From contig NC_072471.1 in assembly GCF_027596085.1 (NCBI RefSeq), forward strand, positions 13,191,310 to 13,255,309: 64,000 nucleotides of DNA, read 5' to 3'. Position numbers and translations under genes: made by a program. How positions within the stretch are numbered: position 1 is the first letter of the stretch; every line of letters starts with the position of its first letter. The notes beneath the pieces were generated by a model, which was not told the DNA's origin, ran no database searches, and saw nothing but the letters and a program-made list of their open reading frames with translations. Positions 1-11,894 of the stretch are shown piece after piece. The stretch is from Anoplopoma fimbria. Lineage: Eukaryota > Chordata > Actinopteri > Perciformes > Anoplopomatidae.

Positions 1-1060
1 TAAAACGAATCCCTTGGTTAAATACTTTTATTTGAGAAACAAATTAGAATTAAATAATAATAATATTAATATACTTGTTTTCAGCGCTTGCAAACTGTAG
101 ATGTTTATCATGTTCTGTCCCATTCATTATGACTTAACTCCATAAATATAAACATAAACAGTGCACCACGCATCTGAATTCAACACTTATTTTGTTCGTA
201 TGTGTGTCTATTGATGTGTGGAAAACTGTAAGCTGTCATGCCAAGGAGAATGTCTGTCTCTTCTAAAGAGCTACAGGAAGATTATTCCTTTCTAAGAAAG
301 ATAAAACAGTTAAAACTTTCCCAATTTGAAAACTCTCTCCATGTATATATCGTAGATGGTTAAGATGGCCACGGCAATTTTTCTTCTTCTACTCTGTTTT
401 CTGGCAGATTACAGCAAAAAAAGCGTAGCCTTAAGGGCCACCTTCAAACCAAAATTCGCTTTAGTCTAGTTTACTTTCTCCAAACCAGTTGATGGAAACA
501 TTTCTTTTTTGAAACATATCAAAAGCATTCTTAAAATTTGCTTGACCATTGAACAGGGTTCCCATATCTCAGAAAAGACTTTGGATAGAAAAACATTGTC
601 ATATCAATGGTCATCATATGGTGATCAAAACCACTACTAGTACTACTCCTACTACTGGTAATGTCTCTGCCATGGCAAGTACTATACACAAATGCATTCA
701 TGTGGAACAAATCCATTCACTGTGTCTCTCTGTTTAAGTTTTAAGTTTGTAGTTTGAAACAGGCCTAGTTACGTAATTCCTGCTCTGGTAGTAGTCCATC
801 TGGGAGTACTCTATTGGCACATGCAAACGTGTGAGAGTGTGTCAGTGTGTGGGCGAGAGCAAGATGGAAAGAGTCAAGTGAGTGAGTGTGTATATGTGTT
901 TGAGTGAGCGTATCAGCCTTATCCGCTCTCAATGCAATCGATTAAATCAGATTTCAGAATGTAATTTAGTTATTTCTAGAAGACAAGGATAGTGCACCGA
1001 AGCCATCCTTTTTGCCAATGTGCAAGCGCTCCTGTATGAGCGTTCCTGTAGGAGTGTAAT

Positions 1061-1086
1061 TGTGTGTGTGTGTGTGTGTGTGTGTG
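1061..1086. repeat. (TG)13 microsatellite
   Basis: Uninterrupted TG dinucleotide run of 26 bp, non-coding context. Confidence 0.95.
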
Positions 1087-2067
1087 CGGGGGCAGCGGCA
1101 GGCTGGTGAGTGGGCTGCTTACTGCCTTCCATTCTCTCCGCAATCAGAGACACTTTCGCGCCGTTTGCTACCGGAGCCATTCACAGCCATCACCAAAGAG
1201 TCCCAGAAACAGGATGTAGGCCAAGACGGAGCTGCTTTGCTTGGCCACGGGACACCGACTCTGTTCCAGCATTATTTAAAACCTGCCAGATCAATCTGTG
1301 TAGTCATTTGGTCACACGCTTGATTTTACATTTTGCTGCGATGGAGTGAAACACCGGAAGCCTTTCTTGTCGATCCTCTCTTCTCTTCTCATCTCTACCA
1401 ATGACAGCATGTTGGAGTTACCTGTAAAAGCAAGCAGATCAAAGAGAGAGGGTGTCATCATCATTTACCTCTTACTGGTCAGCTTTGAGGACGGAATAAC
1501 CAACCACAATAGGTAGAATAAACCTGCAACTGAACAACCACCCTCCATGCACTTGTGCCACTCATACATCCTGCAAACTTAAAGAATGATTGTAGATCAG
1601 TCTCCTACAGTATGTGCGCTATTAGAAACAAACACAAATAATGAATGTAACTGACTCAAGATCATCACCTGAGGGTGTGTTCTACCACAAGCGAACATAA
1701 TGGGGAGGCATGGTGTTGTTTACGTAACTACAGTGAGGAGCAATGTCTTTTAGTGGCCTGTCGTAAACTAAAAGATTCAGGTCCCGAGGCGAAGAGGTTC
1801 ATGCATGCACCAACTCAGAGCAGTAAAACAAAGACGGGCCGCCTGGAGGGAAACACTCTGCTGGAGGATTTCTGTCTACAGCTGTGTCCAGCCTTTGAAT
1901 TGCTCGTGTGTCCAGATGTTTCTGGCTATTAAGTCAGTGCTTGTGTGGGCCTCGGTGGGGCGTCAGTCTGATCGCCTCTTACACCGAGGTCGCCACTTAG
2001 TGGCCAGAGGTGTAACAACAGGAGGAGAGACCTCAGTAATATAACTTCCTCTAATGATATGAAATGG

Positions 2068-2197
2068 GTACATTTACTCAAGCACTGTACTTAAGTACAC
2101 ACTTCCATTTTATGCTAATTTCTACTTAACAACAAAAAAAAGGAAATCTTCACAGCTAAAGTTACTAGTTACTTGACTGTCAACACATTAATGCATT
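2068..2197 (+). repeat. Teleost interspersed repeat fragment (tactcaagtact family)
   Basis: The stretch opens with tactcaagcactgtactta and continues with ttccattttatgct and gttactagttactt. I recognise this word order from an abundant short fish repeat of the form tactcaagtactgtacttaagtac. The copy is truncated and diverged. Its class (SINE or MITE) cannot be settled by eye. Confidence 0.6.
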
Positions 2198-2290
2198 TAT
2201 AAGATAAGATAAGACAAGATAATATAAGATAAGCTTTTATTGATCTCCAGAGAGGAAATCTGGGTGTTTCAGCAGCACAAAGAAATAAGT
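2198..2290 (-). repeat. Probable LINE 3'-end fragment with (TAAGA)n tail
   Basis: A run of taagataagataagacaag is followed by cttttattgatctccagag and a gaaatctgggtgtttcagcagca-type segment. In many fish genomes a (TTATC)n-tailed non-LTR element ends this way. The tail lies at the left, so the insertion reads on the minus strand. Only the 3' end is present. Confidence 0.55.
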
Positions 2291-4162
2291 GAGTACAGAT
2301 AAATAACAAACATTAAAAAGAATGTTGTAAAAATATATGTTGTATGTAATAGGGAACAGCAGTCACAACTTTTTACTCTAAGTGAGAGGCTTTAGGAGAA
2401 CGGGCTTCTGTGGGGAATGAGTGGCGTGTCACCGGCCCAGCAGCTCTACATGGCAGATATATGTCCAAAAGTGCTGAGCTGACAGAGAGGTGACAGGCAA
2501 GGCTTAGCTGACCCAGCAGTGCTGCACCCCCCCCCCACTCTGTCTGACTGCAGACTCATCAGCATAGCCTTCAATACAAAATGCTCTGTCCATGACTGTC
2601 CATCAAACCTCAAACCTAGAGTATGTGTCATCTCAAAAATCCGCCATCACGATGGAAGTTTATTTTTTACCCTGAGGTTGTTGAACTGAACGTGAATCAC
2701 CCCTTTGGTCTGACCGAAAGTAGCCCTGTCAGTTGCATAACTGCCACCAGTGGGGTTGGTCGGCGGGGCTGAGCTGCTGAGCCCTCCTGTGATCGCGGCT
2801 CTCTCTTTTCTATGGTTCCACCGTCCAGAAAAAACAAAGCCATATGAGCTGATAACAGCCAGGAAATGAGTTCCGTGGAGAATGACACAGAAGCCCAGGC
2901 CTGTTTCATATCAAGGCAATTATAATAAGGGAAAAATGGACTTGATGCCTGCTGTCGTGATAGGCTGCTCTTTGCTTTCATGTGGCCGTGTGGCTTTGAA
3001 GGTTCATAAGAGACTTATGTCCTCTCTTATTACGTTGCAATGAAACACATCCACTAAACTGCCCAATAAAACGCGAAGCAGAGAGAGTCACGTTGCATAA
3101 GCTGGACCAAGATGTGAGGATGTTTTGATAAAGGAGAAATAGTAGGCTGTTTTGACTGTGCAGCTGACAAAAATGAGATTGAAAAAGTACCATGAAGGAC
3201 ATTTAAGACTAGACTGTCTTGCAAATTGAGCACTTAGGCTTTGAGAGTAAAGTATTATATACATATGTAGTTATTTGCAACCCATCATCATCAGCCAAGA
3301 GTCAGTCTTACACTTCTGCCCACAGAACAGCATGCGAGTATGTCACAGTCTCCGACAAGTTGCTGTCTGACATACATCCGGCCACTTCAGAAAAATTCAG
3401 CCATTCTCTACAGAGCCTTCCACTTTAGGACCAATTTCATTTCTCCTTTTTTTGTAATTCCTGGCCAAACTGCTTAATTATTTTACATTAGGATTTCGAC
3501 ATTATATGGTATTAAATCACGTTGGTAAATAAAGAAAAAAGAGCACATATTTTTATGTCAGAGGATTTTGTTTGTGTAACTTAACGAGGCTGAATCCTAC
3601 TTGAGGGTCAAATAAATACAACTTAAGTAATCTAACTTTACCTGACTTTAATGAATGAAATTAAGTAAAAGATAGTGGGAAATGTGCCAATCACATAACC
3701 ATGACATAAAGTAATATTATTTGCTAAAAAGGATCATCAAGGTATTAAGAAATAACAAAAATCAGGAAACACACTGAGAAACTGGAAAATCTGAATGTTT
3801 GCCAAGTCCGGGACAGATTTTATGAAAGTAAAAGAAAATGTATTGCCTGCTGTGTTAAATGCACATCATATATATAATAATAGGTGGTTGTTAAGCACAC
3901 ATGGTTACATAGTACCAATGAAAATGTCGCCTCAGCTGGCAGATACTCCTGTATACCGCTCATGTTTGAGTGTGTTTTCTTTGCCATATTTTAGGAAGCA
4001 TTTGAAATAATTTATTCCTATATTCAGTCAACGTGGTAACCATGAGCAACAATAGAATCTATGATAGAATGTAGAACCCACGATGCCATTTGAAACAAAA
4101 TAAAAGGAACAGAATTTATGATGTCACAATGTCATGATGGATTTTTTTGAATGTTGCGACCC

Positions 4163-4168
4163 TATAAA
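4163..4168 (+). promoter_or_regulatory. TATA box of the coiled-coil pseudogene
   Basis: TATAAA lies 83 bp before the first ATG (4246) of the pseudogene. It is followed by two similar words, ttcagacacaaatttc and ttcagagacaaatttc, about 36 bp apart. The spacing suits a simple Pol II promoter with a short 5' leader. Function is inferred. Confidence 0.4.
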
Positions 4169-4245
4169 TGCCAGATCCAAGCTTAGTTCAGACACAAATT
4201 TCACTCAGACGCCAGTTTGGTTCAGAGACAAATTTCCCTGTGACA

Positions 4246-5066
4246 ATGTTCAGTGCATCTAACAAGAAAAAACAAAGACAGAGGAGAAGAAACATCGTGG
4301 TCCAGCAGGAGACAGATCTCTAAGACATGGAAATCAATTCCAAGGTTGAAACGCCAGTGAATTTCTACCTGAGTTCACTGGAGGAACAAGTAAGATGTGA
4401 ACTGAAGGACAGCGAGGCGAGGCTCACCCAAAGCACATCTTAGGGGAGAATCCTGCTATAAATCCAAGAGGATTCGCTGTCTAATTTCGTTGATCAGCTC
4501 GGAGAACATAAGGTGAACAACAAGCGGAGCGATGAGAAAGGCCTGAAAGCCCAGCTGGACACGGCTCAAAATAAACATGTCAAGGAAATGGACGTTCTGA
4601 AATCCCAGCTGGAAAAGGTCTGCACGATGCTGCAAAACAACCGGAAAGATCTCGAGCATCAGATGAACATTACCGAGCATCTGCACGTCAAGCTGGAGCA
4701 GATGAAGAGAGAAAAATGAATTGGAGGCAAATAAATTGGATCTGCGGATGTTTGCAGAGGCTAAAATCAACATTGAGCTGGAGTTGGAGAGCTATCTGGA
4801 CATCGAGAGGGCTAGAGCTCAATAATAGCAAGGTCATGGCTGCTCTGAAGGAGGCTGAGCATGAGCTGAAGATCAGACATCTCCAGTGGCATGAGGACAT
4901 GTCTTCCCTCCACCAGGCCACAGAAAGCCTCAAACAGACTCTGCAGGAAAAAATGCAGGATTGGGAGAAGACAGAGAGCTCCATGAAATCCCAGATGGAA
5001 GATCTTCAGGGCCAGGTCGACAAAAAGCAGAAGAAGAAGAAAAAATGGTACAGGAAGTTCTTCTAA
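4246..5066 (+). pseudogene. Decayed intronless coiled-coil protein gene
   Basis: One frame from the ATG at 4246 is rich in Lys, Glu, Gln and Leu but is broken by stops at 4321, 4441 and 4459. It then stays open to a stop at 4717 within a clear heptad-type segment (for example KAQLDTAQNKHVKEMDVLK). The coiled-coil pattern continues after that stop in a second frame to about 4825, and then in a third frame to a stop at 5064-5066 (for example KEAEHELKIRHLQWHEDMSS). This gives at least three nonsense changes and two frame changes with no splice sites between, so a dead single-exon gene is the simplest reading. A TATA box lies upstream and a CA microsatellite follows. Family not recognised. It resembles the general class of lineage-specific coiled-coil genes of fishes. 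Confidence 0.6.
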
Positions 5067-5102
5067 TGCCGGGCTCCATTATTCCACGCAGAGAAGAAGA
5101 TG

Positions 5103-5104
<2 letters not shown>

Positions 5105-5139
<35 letters not shown>
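5105..5139. repeat. (CA)n microsatellite
   Basis: Uninterrupted CA run of 35 bp directly after the coiled-coil pseudogene. Confidence 0.95.
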
Positions 5140-5143
<4 letters not shown>

Positions 5144-8100
5144 ATTTGTTTTTGTATCCTTGTGAGGATTAATCAGTTTTAAAGACTTCATTTTACACTA
5201 GTTAAGTGAAGTGATTTCACTTTTCTAGTGTAGAACTGAAACTGCTCCTCATAAAGATACAATAACTAATGCATATATCTGATCTGGGTCTATGAGGCCC
5301 ACTGAAACACCAGATACACAAATAATCTCTTCTTAAAAATAGATAATAAAAATGATGTCATGTTTGTTGGTCGCTTGTTGATGAAAATTGTAAGTTGCAT
5401 TTCCATCATTTGTAATATTAAATGCTCCATTTGATGTATAAATCAGAAGACAATGACTGATGAATTCTCATTTGCACACTATAGCCTCAACTCAATTGAA
5501 TATTTTTTTTTTGGTCTGGAGTTACATGTTGGTCACCAAAAGAAAATAATTAAATTAAAAGCATCTGGATATTTCTCTAAGCAACATTTTGAAGGTTTAC
5601 TACGAATCAAAAGTGGCTTAAGAACTTAACGCAATATGGTGTATTTGGTTTCAAAGCCCCTTTCAAACACATATGCATTTCAAGGTTTTATGGCACTTTG
5701 TTTTCACAACTCTAATTAATTAATTAATTTGTTTTCACATATAAAACACAATGAAGAGAAACAAATGAATTAGAATGAAATATAACTGTCAAACTTATGA
5801 CTTGAATGCAGGCCTCTTTGGTAATCCATGCATGCGAATGGTGATAATAGAGCAGGACACATTCCCCCAAAAAAGTATTACTTTTGTTTTATGCAGCATA
5901 TACATGTGTCTTGGTGCCAGCCAAATGGTTGTCCATGCTCTTATTCAAGCGGTTGAATAAAGAGATTAAGGAAGTAAAAAAGAGGACATGTCTGCAGAAA
6001 AATAAAATGAATATATCTTTACAAAAATACAAAAATATGCATTAAAGAAATGGCTTCAAGGTGCATCAGCTTGAGGTTACGGGTTATCAAAACATCTTAT
6101 AAATCTTAGTCCCTGTCCCGCTATCCCCTACACACCACCACCTTGTCCCTTCTCCTCCACCTCTGTTTACACCCTCCAGTGTCAACACAGCCTGAGCACC
6201 ATGGCAACACACACGGCTATGAGGAATCAGGCCCCGGATTCCACCAGGGTTTTACAGCTGGTTATAGAGAAAAAAAAGGTTTTGGAAGACATTTGAAGTT
6301 GTGTCCAACAGTGAGAGAGAAATATGCCTTTGATGTCGGGCGGCGGCTAGTGTTTTATGTTACTGCAGGTTTAAAAAAAAAAGGTATTTTCAGAGCAAAA
6401 AAAGATCCAGCTTTACAACCCCAGTTTAAAGTAGGTCATACTAGCACCTACACAGTGACTGACACACCTTTAGTCTAGGTTTTTGAGGTTTACACTTCTG
6501 TTTTATAATTTCATAAAGGATATAGGAGCATGGCAAAAACATGATGGTATGTAAGCTCAAGTCATAAGCCAATGCCTCAAATCACAGAATCTTTTGAGTA
6601 TCAACATCTGGTTGGTTTGTTACGATGCCAGATTCAAATTTGGAGAGTCCATGTGATGAATTCATGGCAACAAAAAAGACCCAAAGCTGGTCAGCAACAA
6701 CCCAACTGCTGTAACTGTTCACGTGACTGGTTGCATGCAGTGTATCTGTTTGTTTTTTTATTTCATAGAACACAGATTGTATAACTCTTTTTATAATTAC
6801 TTGTTTTGGGGAATTTGCACCTGGTGTTGGCTAACATTCATTTCATTGGGAATCAGAATATCCTTAATCTAGTGGGGAGTCTGCAACAACAGACTTAATA
6901 AAAAATGTGAGGTTATCCTTTACCTACCTGTGGGTGTCAAAGCCCAAGACTTCTCAAGAGGCCATGGGGCGATGACCCAAAAGTCAGTCTAAAGCCATGT
7001 AAAACATATACATGTAGCCAGGTCGCTGCCTCTTGTCATTATGTGTTTTTTGTTTGTTTTGTGGTACACTTGCTCCAAACTTTTTCCAACACTACCTAAA
7101 AGAAGTAGATTCTCTCCAAGCCAAATTTTGCGTGGCAAATCCGATTTCTTTAATCCCTTACTCCACTTACGGAAACCCAAAATGTTACTCTGCAAAGCTG
7201 ATTGTAACCTAAGTGTTAAATGAGTGCAGTGAACAATTTTAACAATGCACTAAGAAGAGATTTAATCAAGTGCTATTTCTTTTTTGACTTTCCCATCGTA
7301 GCGTCTAAAAAACAAAGGGAGGACTGCAGAATCCCTTTAGAGGTAGATCAAAGTCGCCCTCTCTGTCTCTTCTCATTCCTGATGGGTGTTAGAGACCAGA
7401 GGCCAGACGAAGCAGTCACACTTAAGAGCAGCACACACACACAAACACACAAAAGCCAAATCTCATCATACTGTCATGCAGGCATACACACACATGCCTT
7501 TCCGTGCAGACAGACAGACAGACACACACACACAGTCATGGGCGCTGGCTTTGAGATCAAACAAATGTGGGTAACATCAATCCATCTTACCTGTATGAGA
7601 AATCTCTGTATAGCAGAGAGCATGCCCCCCCCGAGAAACACAATTCTGAGAAATGGTTGAGTAGGTGCATTGTATAAAAGTAAACAGCGAAATGCAACAT
7701 TATGTTCTTCTCTGACAACGGCAGATTTAAGCCTATCATGGCGACATCTACTCATGAGAAAAAATAACAACTTCTCATTCCCAGCACAATAAACCAACAG
7801 GGGCCACATAACATGCTGAATAATTAAAAATGTTTGGATTGGTTTTACACTCTTATTGAACAGAATAGTCCCAGGTTGAATATCATTTTTACACGAGAGA
7901 GGAAAACTGATGTTATTGAATGTTTTTGCTCATACATTATTTCTCTGCTGCTTCAGGCCTGCTGCCTTCAGAGCAGCTTGACCACCGATTTGAGAAAAAA
8001 GTAGCAAGATGACGTAAATAATTCAGATTCACATTACATTTCCCTGTTTGCTCCTCTCAAAAGTCAATTGAAAGTCTTATAGATGGATCACCAATCCACA

Positions 8101-11100
8101 AACATGTTCAGTAAATGCAGCGCCGCTTGATTCACTAAGCAGAAACAGCCGTCACCAACTTTTACACGTAGCAAAAGGATCTATAGTTACTGCTCACAAC
8201 ATGACCAACATACCTGCTTTTGTAAATGATGTGTGATTTTTCACATCACTATTAAAAATGATGATGAATCTTTATAGTTCCAGCATACTATCCTACACGC
8301 TTATAAACACTGATGATTTTATGCAGGAGACACATCAAAAATAACCTTCAACTGCCTTAGACCAGGTTTGTAATTCACCCAAACGCAACTTGAAGCTGCA
8401 TTCATCAATGTGAAAGCAGTCGTTTTAGTGATAGAGCCCATACAGATTTATCAACCCATACAAAGCGTTAGAGCATCTTTCGTCTCATTGTTTTGGTTTT
8501 CTGGTCTGCTGTGTCACACTTTTGGTTTACTTCTCACTGCTTTCATCAACCCCATTTCATGCATTTTAATACATCTGCAGATATAAAAGTGCGTAATGTG
8601 TTCTTATTTGTTCTCCAGATCAGTGAAATCCAGCATTTAGGTTCATCTTTGTTGCAGGGGTCACGAGGACTGCAAGTCAGTGCTTTATATCTCTTTCGTA
8701 CACAACACAGATTCCTAATTTCCCCTCCTTAACCTCAGGCTACACGTGCATTCCCCAGATGTTCTCGATCTAATGCTTTCACTTCCCACCAAAGTCTGCG
8801 TTTTATAAAGCATCTTGGAGCACGAGCGCTGGTGTCGGTTCATTCACCAACGCTCCCTGCGTGTCCTTCGTGGTGAAAAATTCACAAACGGCACCTTGAG
8901 AATCTATATTTGTGCTCCACTCGGGTCGGCACGGCAGAGTTTCTAATTTGTCTGGCTTAATCGCCGGCGGTTGAGCATCAAGCTGGGGCAAAGGAATCAG
9001 AGAGGGCAGCAAGTTTAAGGAGTGCCTGACATCAGAGGCGGTGCAGGCCACTGACACAGCTGAACAAAAGCACATGGTGCCACATCTGGCTTCTAGTTTA
9101 GCATGCAGTTTCCCTCATTGTACCTCAGCACTATGATTATCTCAGTCCCACCGCCTTTTAATGGAACAAAGAGGATTGTTGTCTAAGGATAGGCTTGGGA
9201 AACAGCAGCCCTGAAATTTAACCGGTGATGAATGAGGATGAGAGTCAGAGTCACAATTTCAAGCCAGGCAGTGGAGGGCAGGGTGTCCTGGCCCTGCTAG
9301 AAAAAAAAAGCATCTCTGAATGGAAGAGATTATTGTGCTATCAGCTCACTGTCATTTTATTCTCTGCATGCTCCTGGGTTTCCTCAGTAACCCAGGCAGT
9401 GTCCTCGTAGTCACCCCACTACAGCTGGACCATGTGTTCCACAGCTGGGATTTACTGGCAGAAGAAAATCCACCACAAAGTCAAGAGAAAAGAGCAGGGT
9501 GCCCCTTCAGACCGCAGAGCATTCGTGCACACGCTGCTCCAGTGTGTGTAAACACATGCATGTGAGACACAAACACCATCCACTTGATGCACGTTTTATG
9601 GGATTCACCACGCCGCATGGAAGGGGAGGCCAGCATGTGGGATAAACAATACTGAAATGACAGCAGGCCGGCCCAATGGTTAGTCTTAGAAAGGTTACAA
9701 GTTCAAGATGCATAAAAACTTTAAGTAAGATTCTCAGGACCTACCTGCCCGCTCATTGAGCATCTCCAAGTTTTTGTTGTCATTTTGTAATATGTAAATT
9801 ATTCTGGCACCCGGTAAAGTAATAGGTTTGTGGCTCCAGAAGATGTTCTTTTTATCCACCATGTTGACATATATTTATTGTATCTCATAAAATGATTGAT
9901 GACCCCTTTCCTTTAACTGTTGATTCATAACTTAATTTAAAATGCTAAAAGCCAAATAAAAGATAAAAACCTGACTCCAAAAGGGGAACTGGGCATGCAG
10001 AGTGCATCGCTAGACGAAACAGAAAACTGGGCTGATAAGTCGGGTGGAGCATGTTATCTTTACTCCAGCTTGTATCACCAAATCGCTGCTGCTGCACTGC
10101 TTGGGCGTGTAGCAAATGAGAAAAAAAGGGACTTTCAAGTGAAGAAAGAGTCAGGTGACTGTGTAGTGATTACTCACAGAATACCCAGTCGCTCAACATC
10201 CAGCCTGCTGCGACATTATCACTAACATTCCTGCTTGAGACGTTTCTATCACTGAGAGTCTATATCGTTTCCAAGCGAATAAGCATCATATCAAAATATG
10301 TTCACCTCTGTCAGTGCTCCTAAAAAAGGCTAAATTCACCTAGATGGGTGTTGTACCATCATTAGGTACACTGACTGATGCTAATGCTCTCTCTTGTTTT
10401 CTCCGCTATGTGGGCCTTCAGACATCCCTTTCTCCCCTGACCAACTGATGATACATGTATTTTGCTGCTTTGGCACTGTTGCTCTGTCCTTTGCCCTTGT
10501 TACATTGTTGCTAATTGTATTGATAAAGACATTTGAAAGAAAGTTTTTGGTAATTTGCTATCTTTCTGAGAGATAAGTAGATTGATACCACTTTCATGTC
10601 TGCACGCTAACTGTGATGCATGACTTGCCAAGATAAATCAAATACATTTGAACTTATTCTGCCTTTTTAAAAGTCATTTTGGACATGATTCTACTGGATG
10701 GTTTCGTGCATACGTTGATAGCACACATTTTTGAATATCATATCTTGACAGAATTATTTATATTCCCATCAAAAAATGTTGGCTGTAAGGAGAGGTGAGC
10801 AAGTCTTTGATTTATTGTGGCCTCCATTATATCAAGATTATTATCAATCCATCTGCGCCAGCAAAAAAGAATAACACTGTAGATCTGATGAAACCTTTCC
10901 ATAGTGGAGTTAACATCCAGAGGTGAAAAGTGGAGTGGTGGCCACCAGCTCAGACAGGTCTCAACTGGCTGGCTGCTCCTCCACCTCGGCGAGCCTCTCA
11001 AGCCCAAACAGCTGACATCATCCCGCAGGAAGCCGGAGAAGCCTTACTGCAAGGTGAGACCTGGGTTAGAAAAATATGCTTTGATCCAAATGGGGGCCAC

Positions 11101-11560
11101 TGGAAGGTCTTTCCAAAAAGCTTCTTAACACCTGAGTGGTGGCGGTGCTGCAGACTTTCAAGTCGGTGATAGAATGGCTTTTGTGAAGTCCAAGCCACAT
11201 GGGAAACTGTGGATAAATGTGTGGAAATACTGTAAGACTGAGGATGTTGAAAGTGTAGGTATGATGATATTAAATATACAGTATGATTCCCTAGGGGAAA
11301 CACACTAATATAACCAATCATCAAATGGCTGGGATATGAAGATGATGAGTAAACAGTGAGACACACTATTTTAGATAAGTAAGGCACTGATCTTTGAAAG
11401 CATCCATATTCTATATGATTACACTGCCACCATGTGGTCATCTTTGATCACTGCAACACAACCTAACATCCACCTGCTTTTTTCATCCATTGCCGTACAT
11501 TTGGTCCTCAAGAATAAAAACACAAACATTGTACAAGAAAATTGACACACACTTATAGAC
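5140..11560. other. Gene-poor stretch left of CRELD2
   Basis: AT-rich DNA without a supportable gene. It contains a mixed GACA/CA microsatellite near 7.5 kb. An exon-like block at 10905-11052 is discussed under findings. Nothing else was identified by eye. Confidence 0.55.
7507..7534. repeat. (GACA)n/(CA)n compound microsatellite
   Basis: Four GACA units pass directly into a CA run. Confidence 0.9.
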
Positions 11561-11592
11561 ATGGGTTTATTTTAAATTATTTTTATTTCACC

Positions 11593-11598
11593 TTTATT
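11593..11598 (-). terminator. Candidate poly(A) signal of CRELD2
   Basis: TTTATT on the plus strand gives AATAAA on the minus strand, 297 bp beyond the CRELD2 stop. Two further AATAAA words lie just beyond it (11582-11587 and 11566-11571), so the exact cleavage site is open. Inferred 3' UTR: about 11570-11894. Confidence 0.55.
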
Positions 11599-11894
11599 GA
11601 ATCTTTGATTTTAAAACCATATAAGAAATAAAGCCAACAAGTGGTAGTTTGAGCACACCAGAGAAAAGCAACAATGACCATCGTACTGAGAGCATCAAAT
11701 GTCTCTTTCTTTTGTCCTTTAATCCATGATCCACTGCTGGAGGAAAAACTTGCTTGGCCAGCAGTTGTTGGTTCTAAGTGCAGCTGGTACATTAAGTGCA
11801 TGTAGTCGACGTTTTAAAAAAAATGGGCGGCTTCAGATGTGCAGAGATTCCAACCGTTCTTCCTGATCCTCTCCCTTCCGTCTGGGTGTTTAAA

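Larger units (their letters stand above)
1..4150. other. Gene-poor stretch
   Basis: No open frame here has codon continuity, splice flanks or a protein similarity I recognise. The sequence is AT-rich and unique-looking except for a short TG microsatellite near 1.06 kb and two repeat fragments at 2.07-2.29 kb, listed separately. It may be downstream flank of CRELD2 or of a further gene to the left. Human PIM3 lies beyond CRELD2 in the same order, but no PIM kinase exon is visible. Confidence 0.6.

Noticed and set aside
4456..4984. Minus-strand frames of about 100 codons at the coiled-coil pseudogene
   Set aside because: They are antisense to a heptad-rich coding relic, which gives long Leu/Ser-rich reverse frames.
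10738..11441. Minus-strand frames (89 and 147 codons) as a possible LINE reverse-transcriptase relic
   Set aside because: No reverse-transcriptase or endonuclease motif is visible, and the similarity is only an impression.
1..11500. PIM3 or another gene expected beyond CRELD2
   Set aside because: No kinase motif or exon with protein similarity is present.
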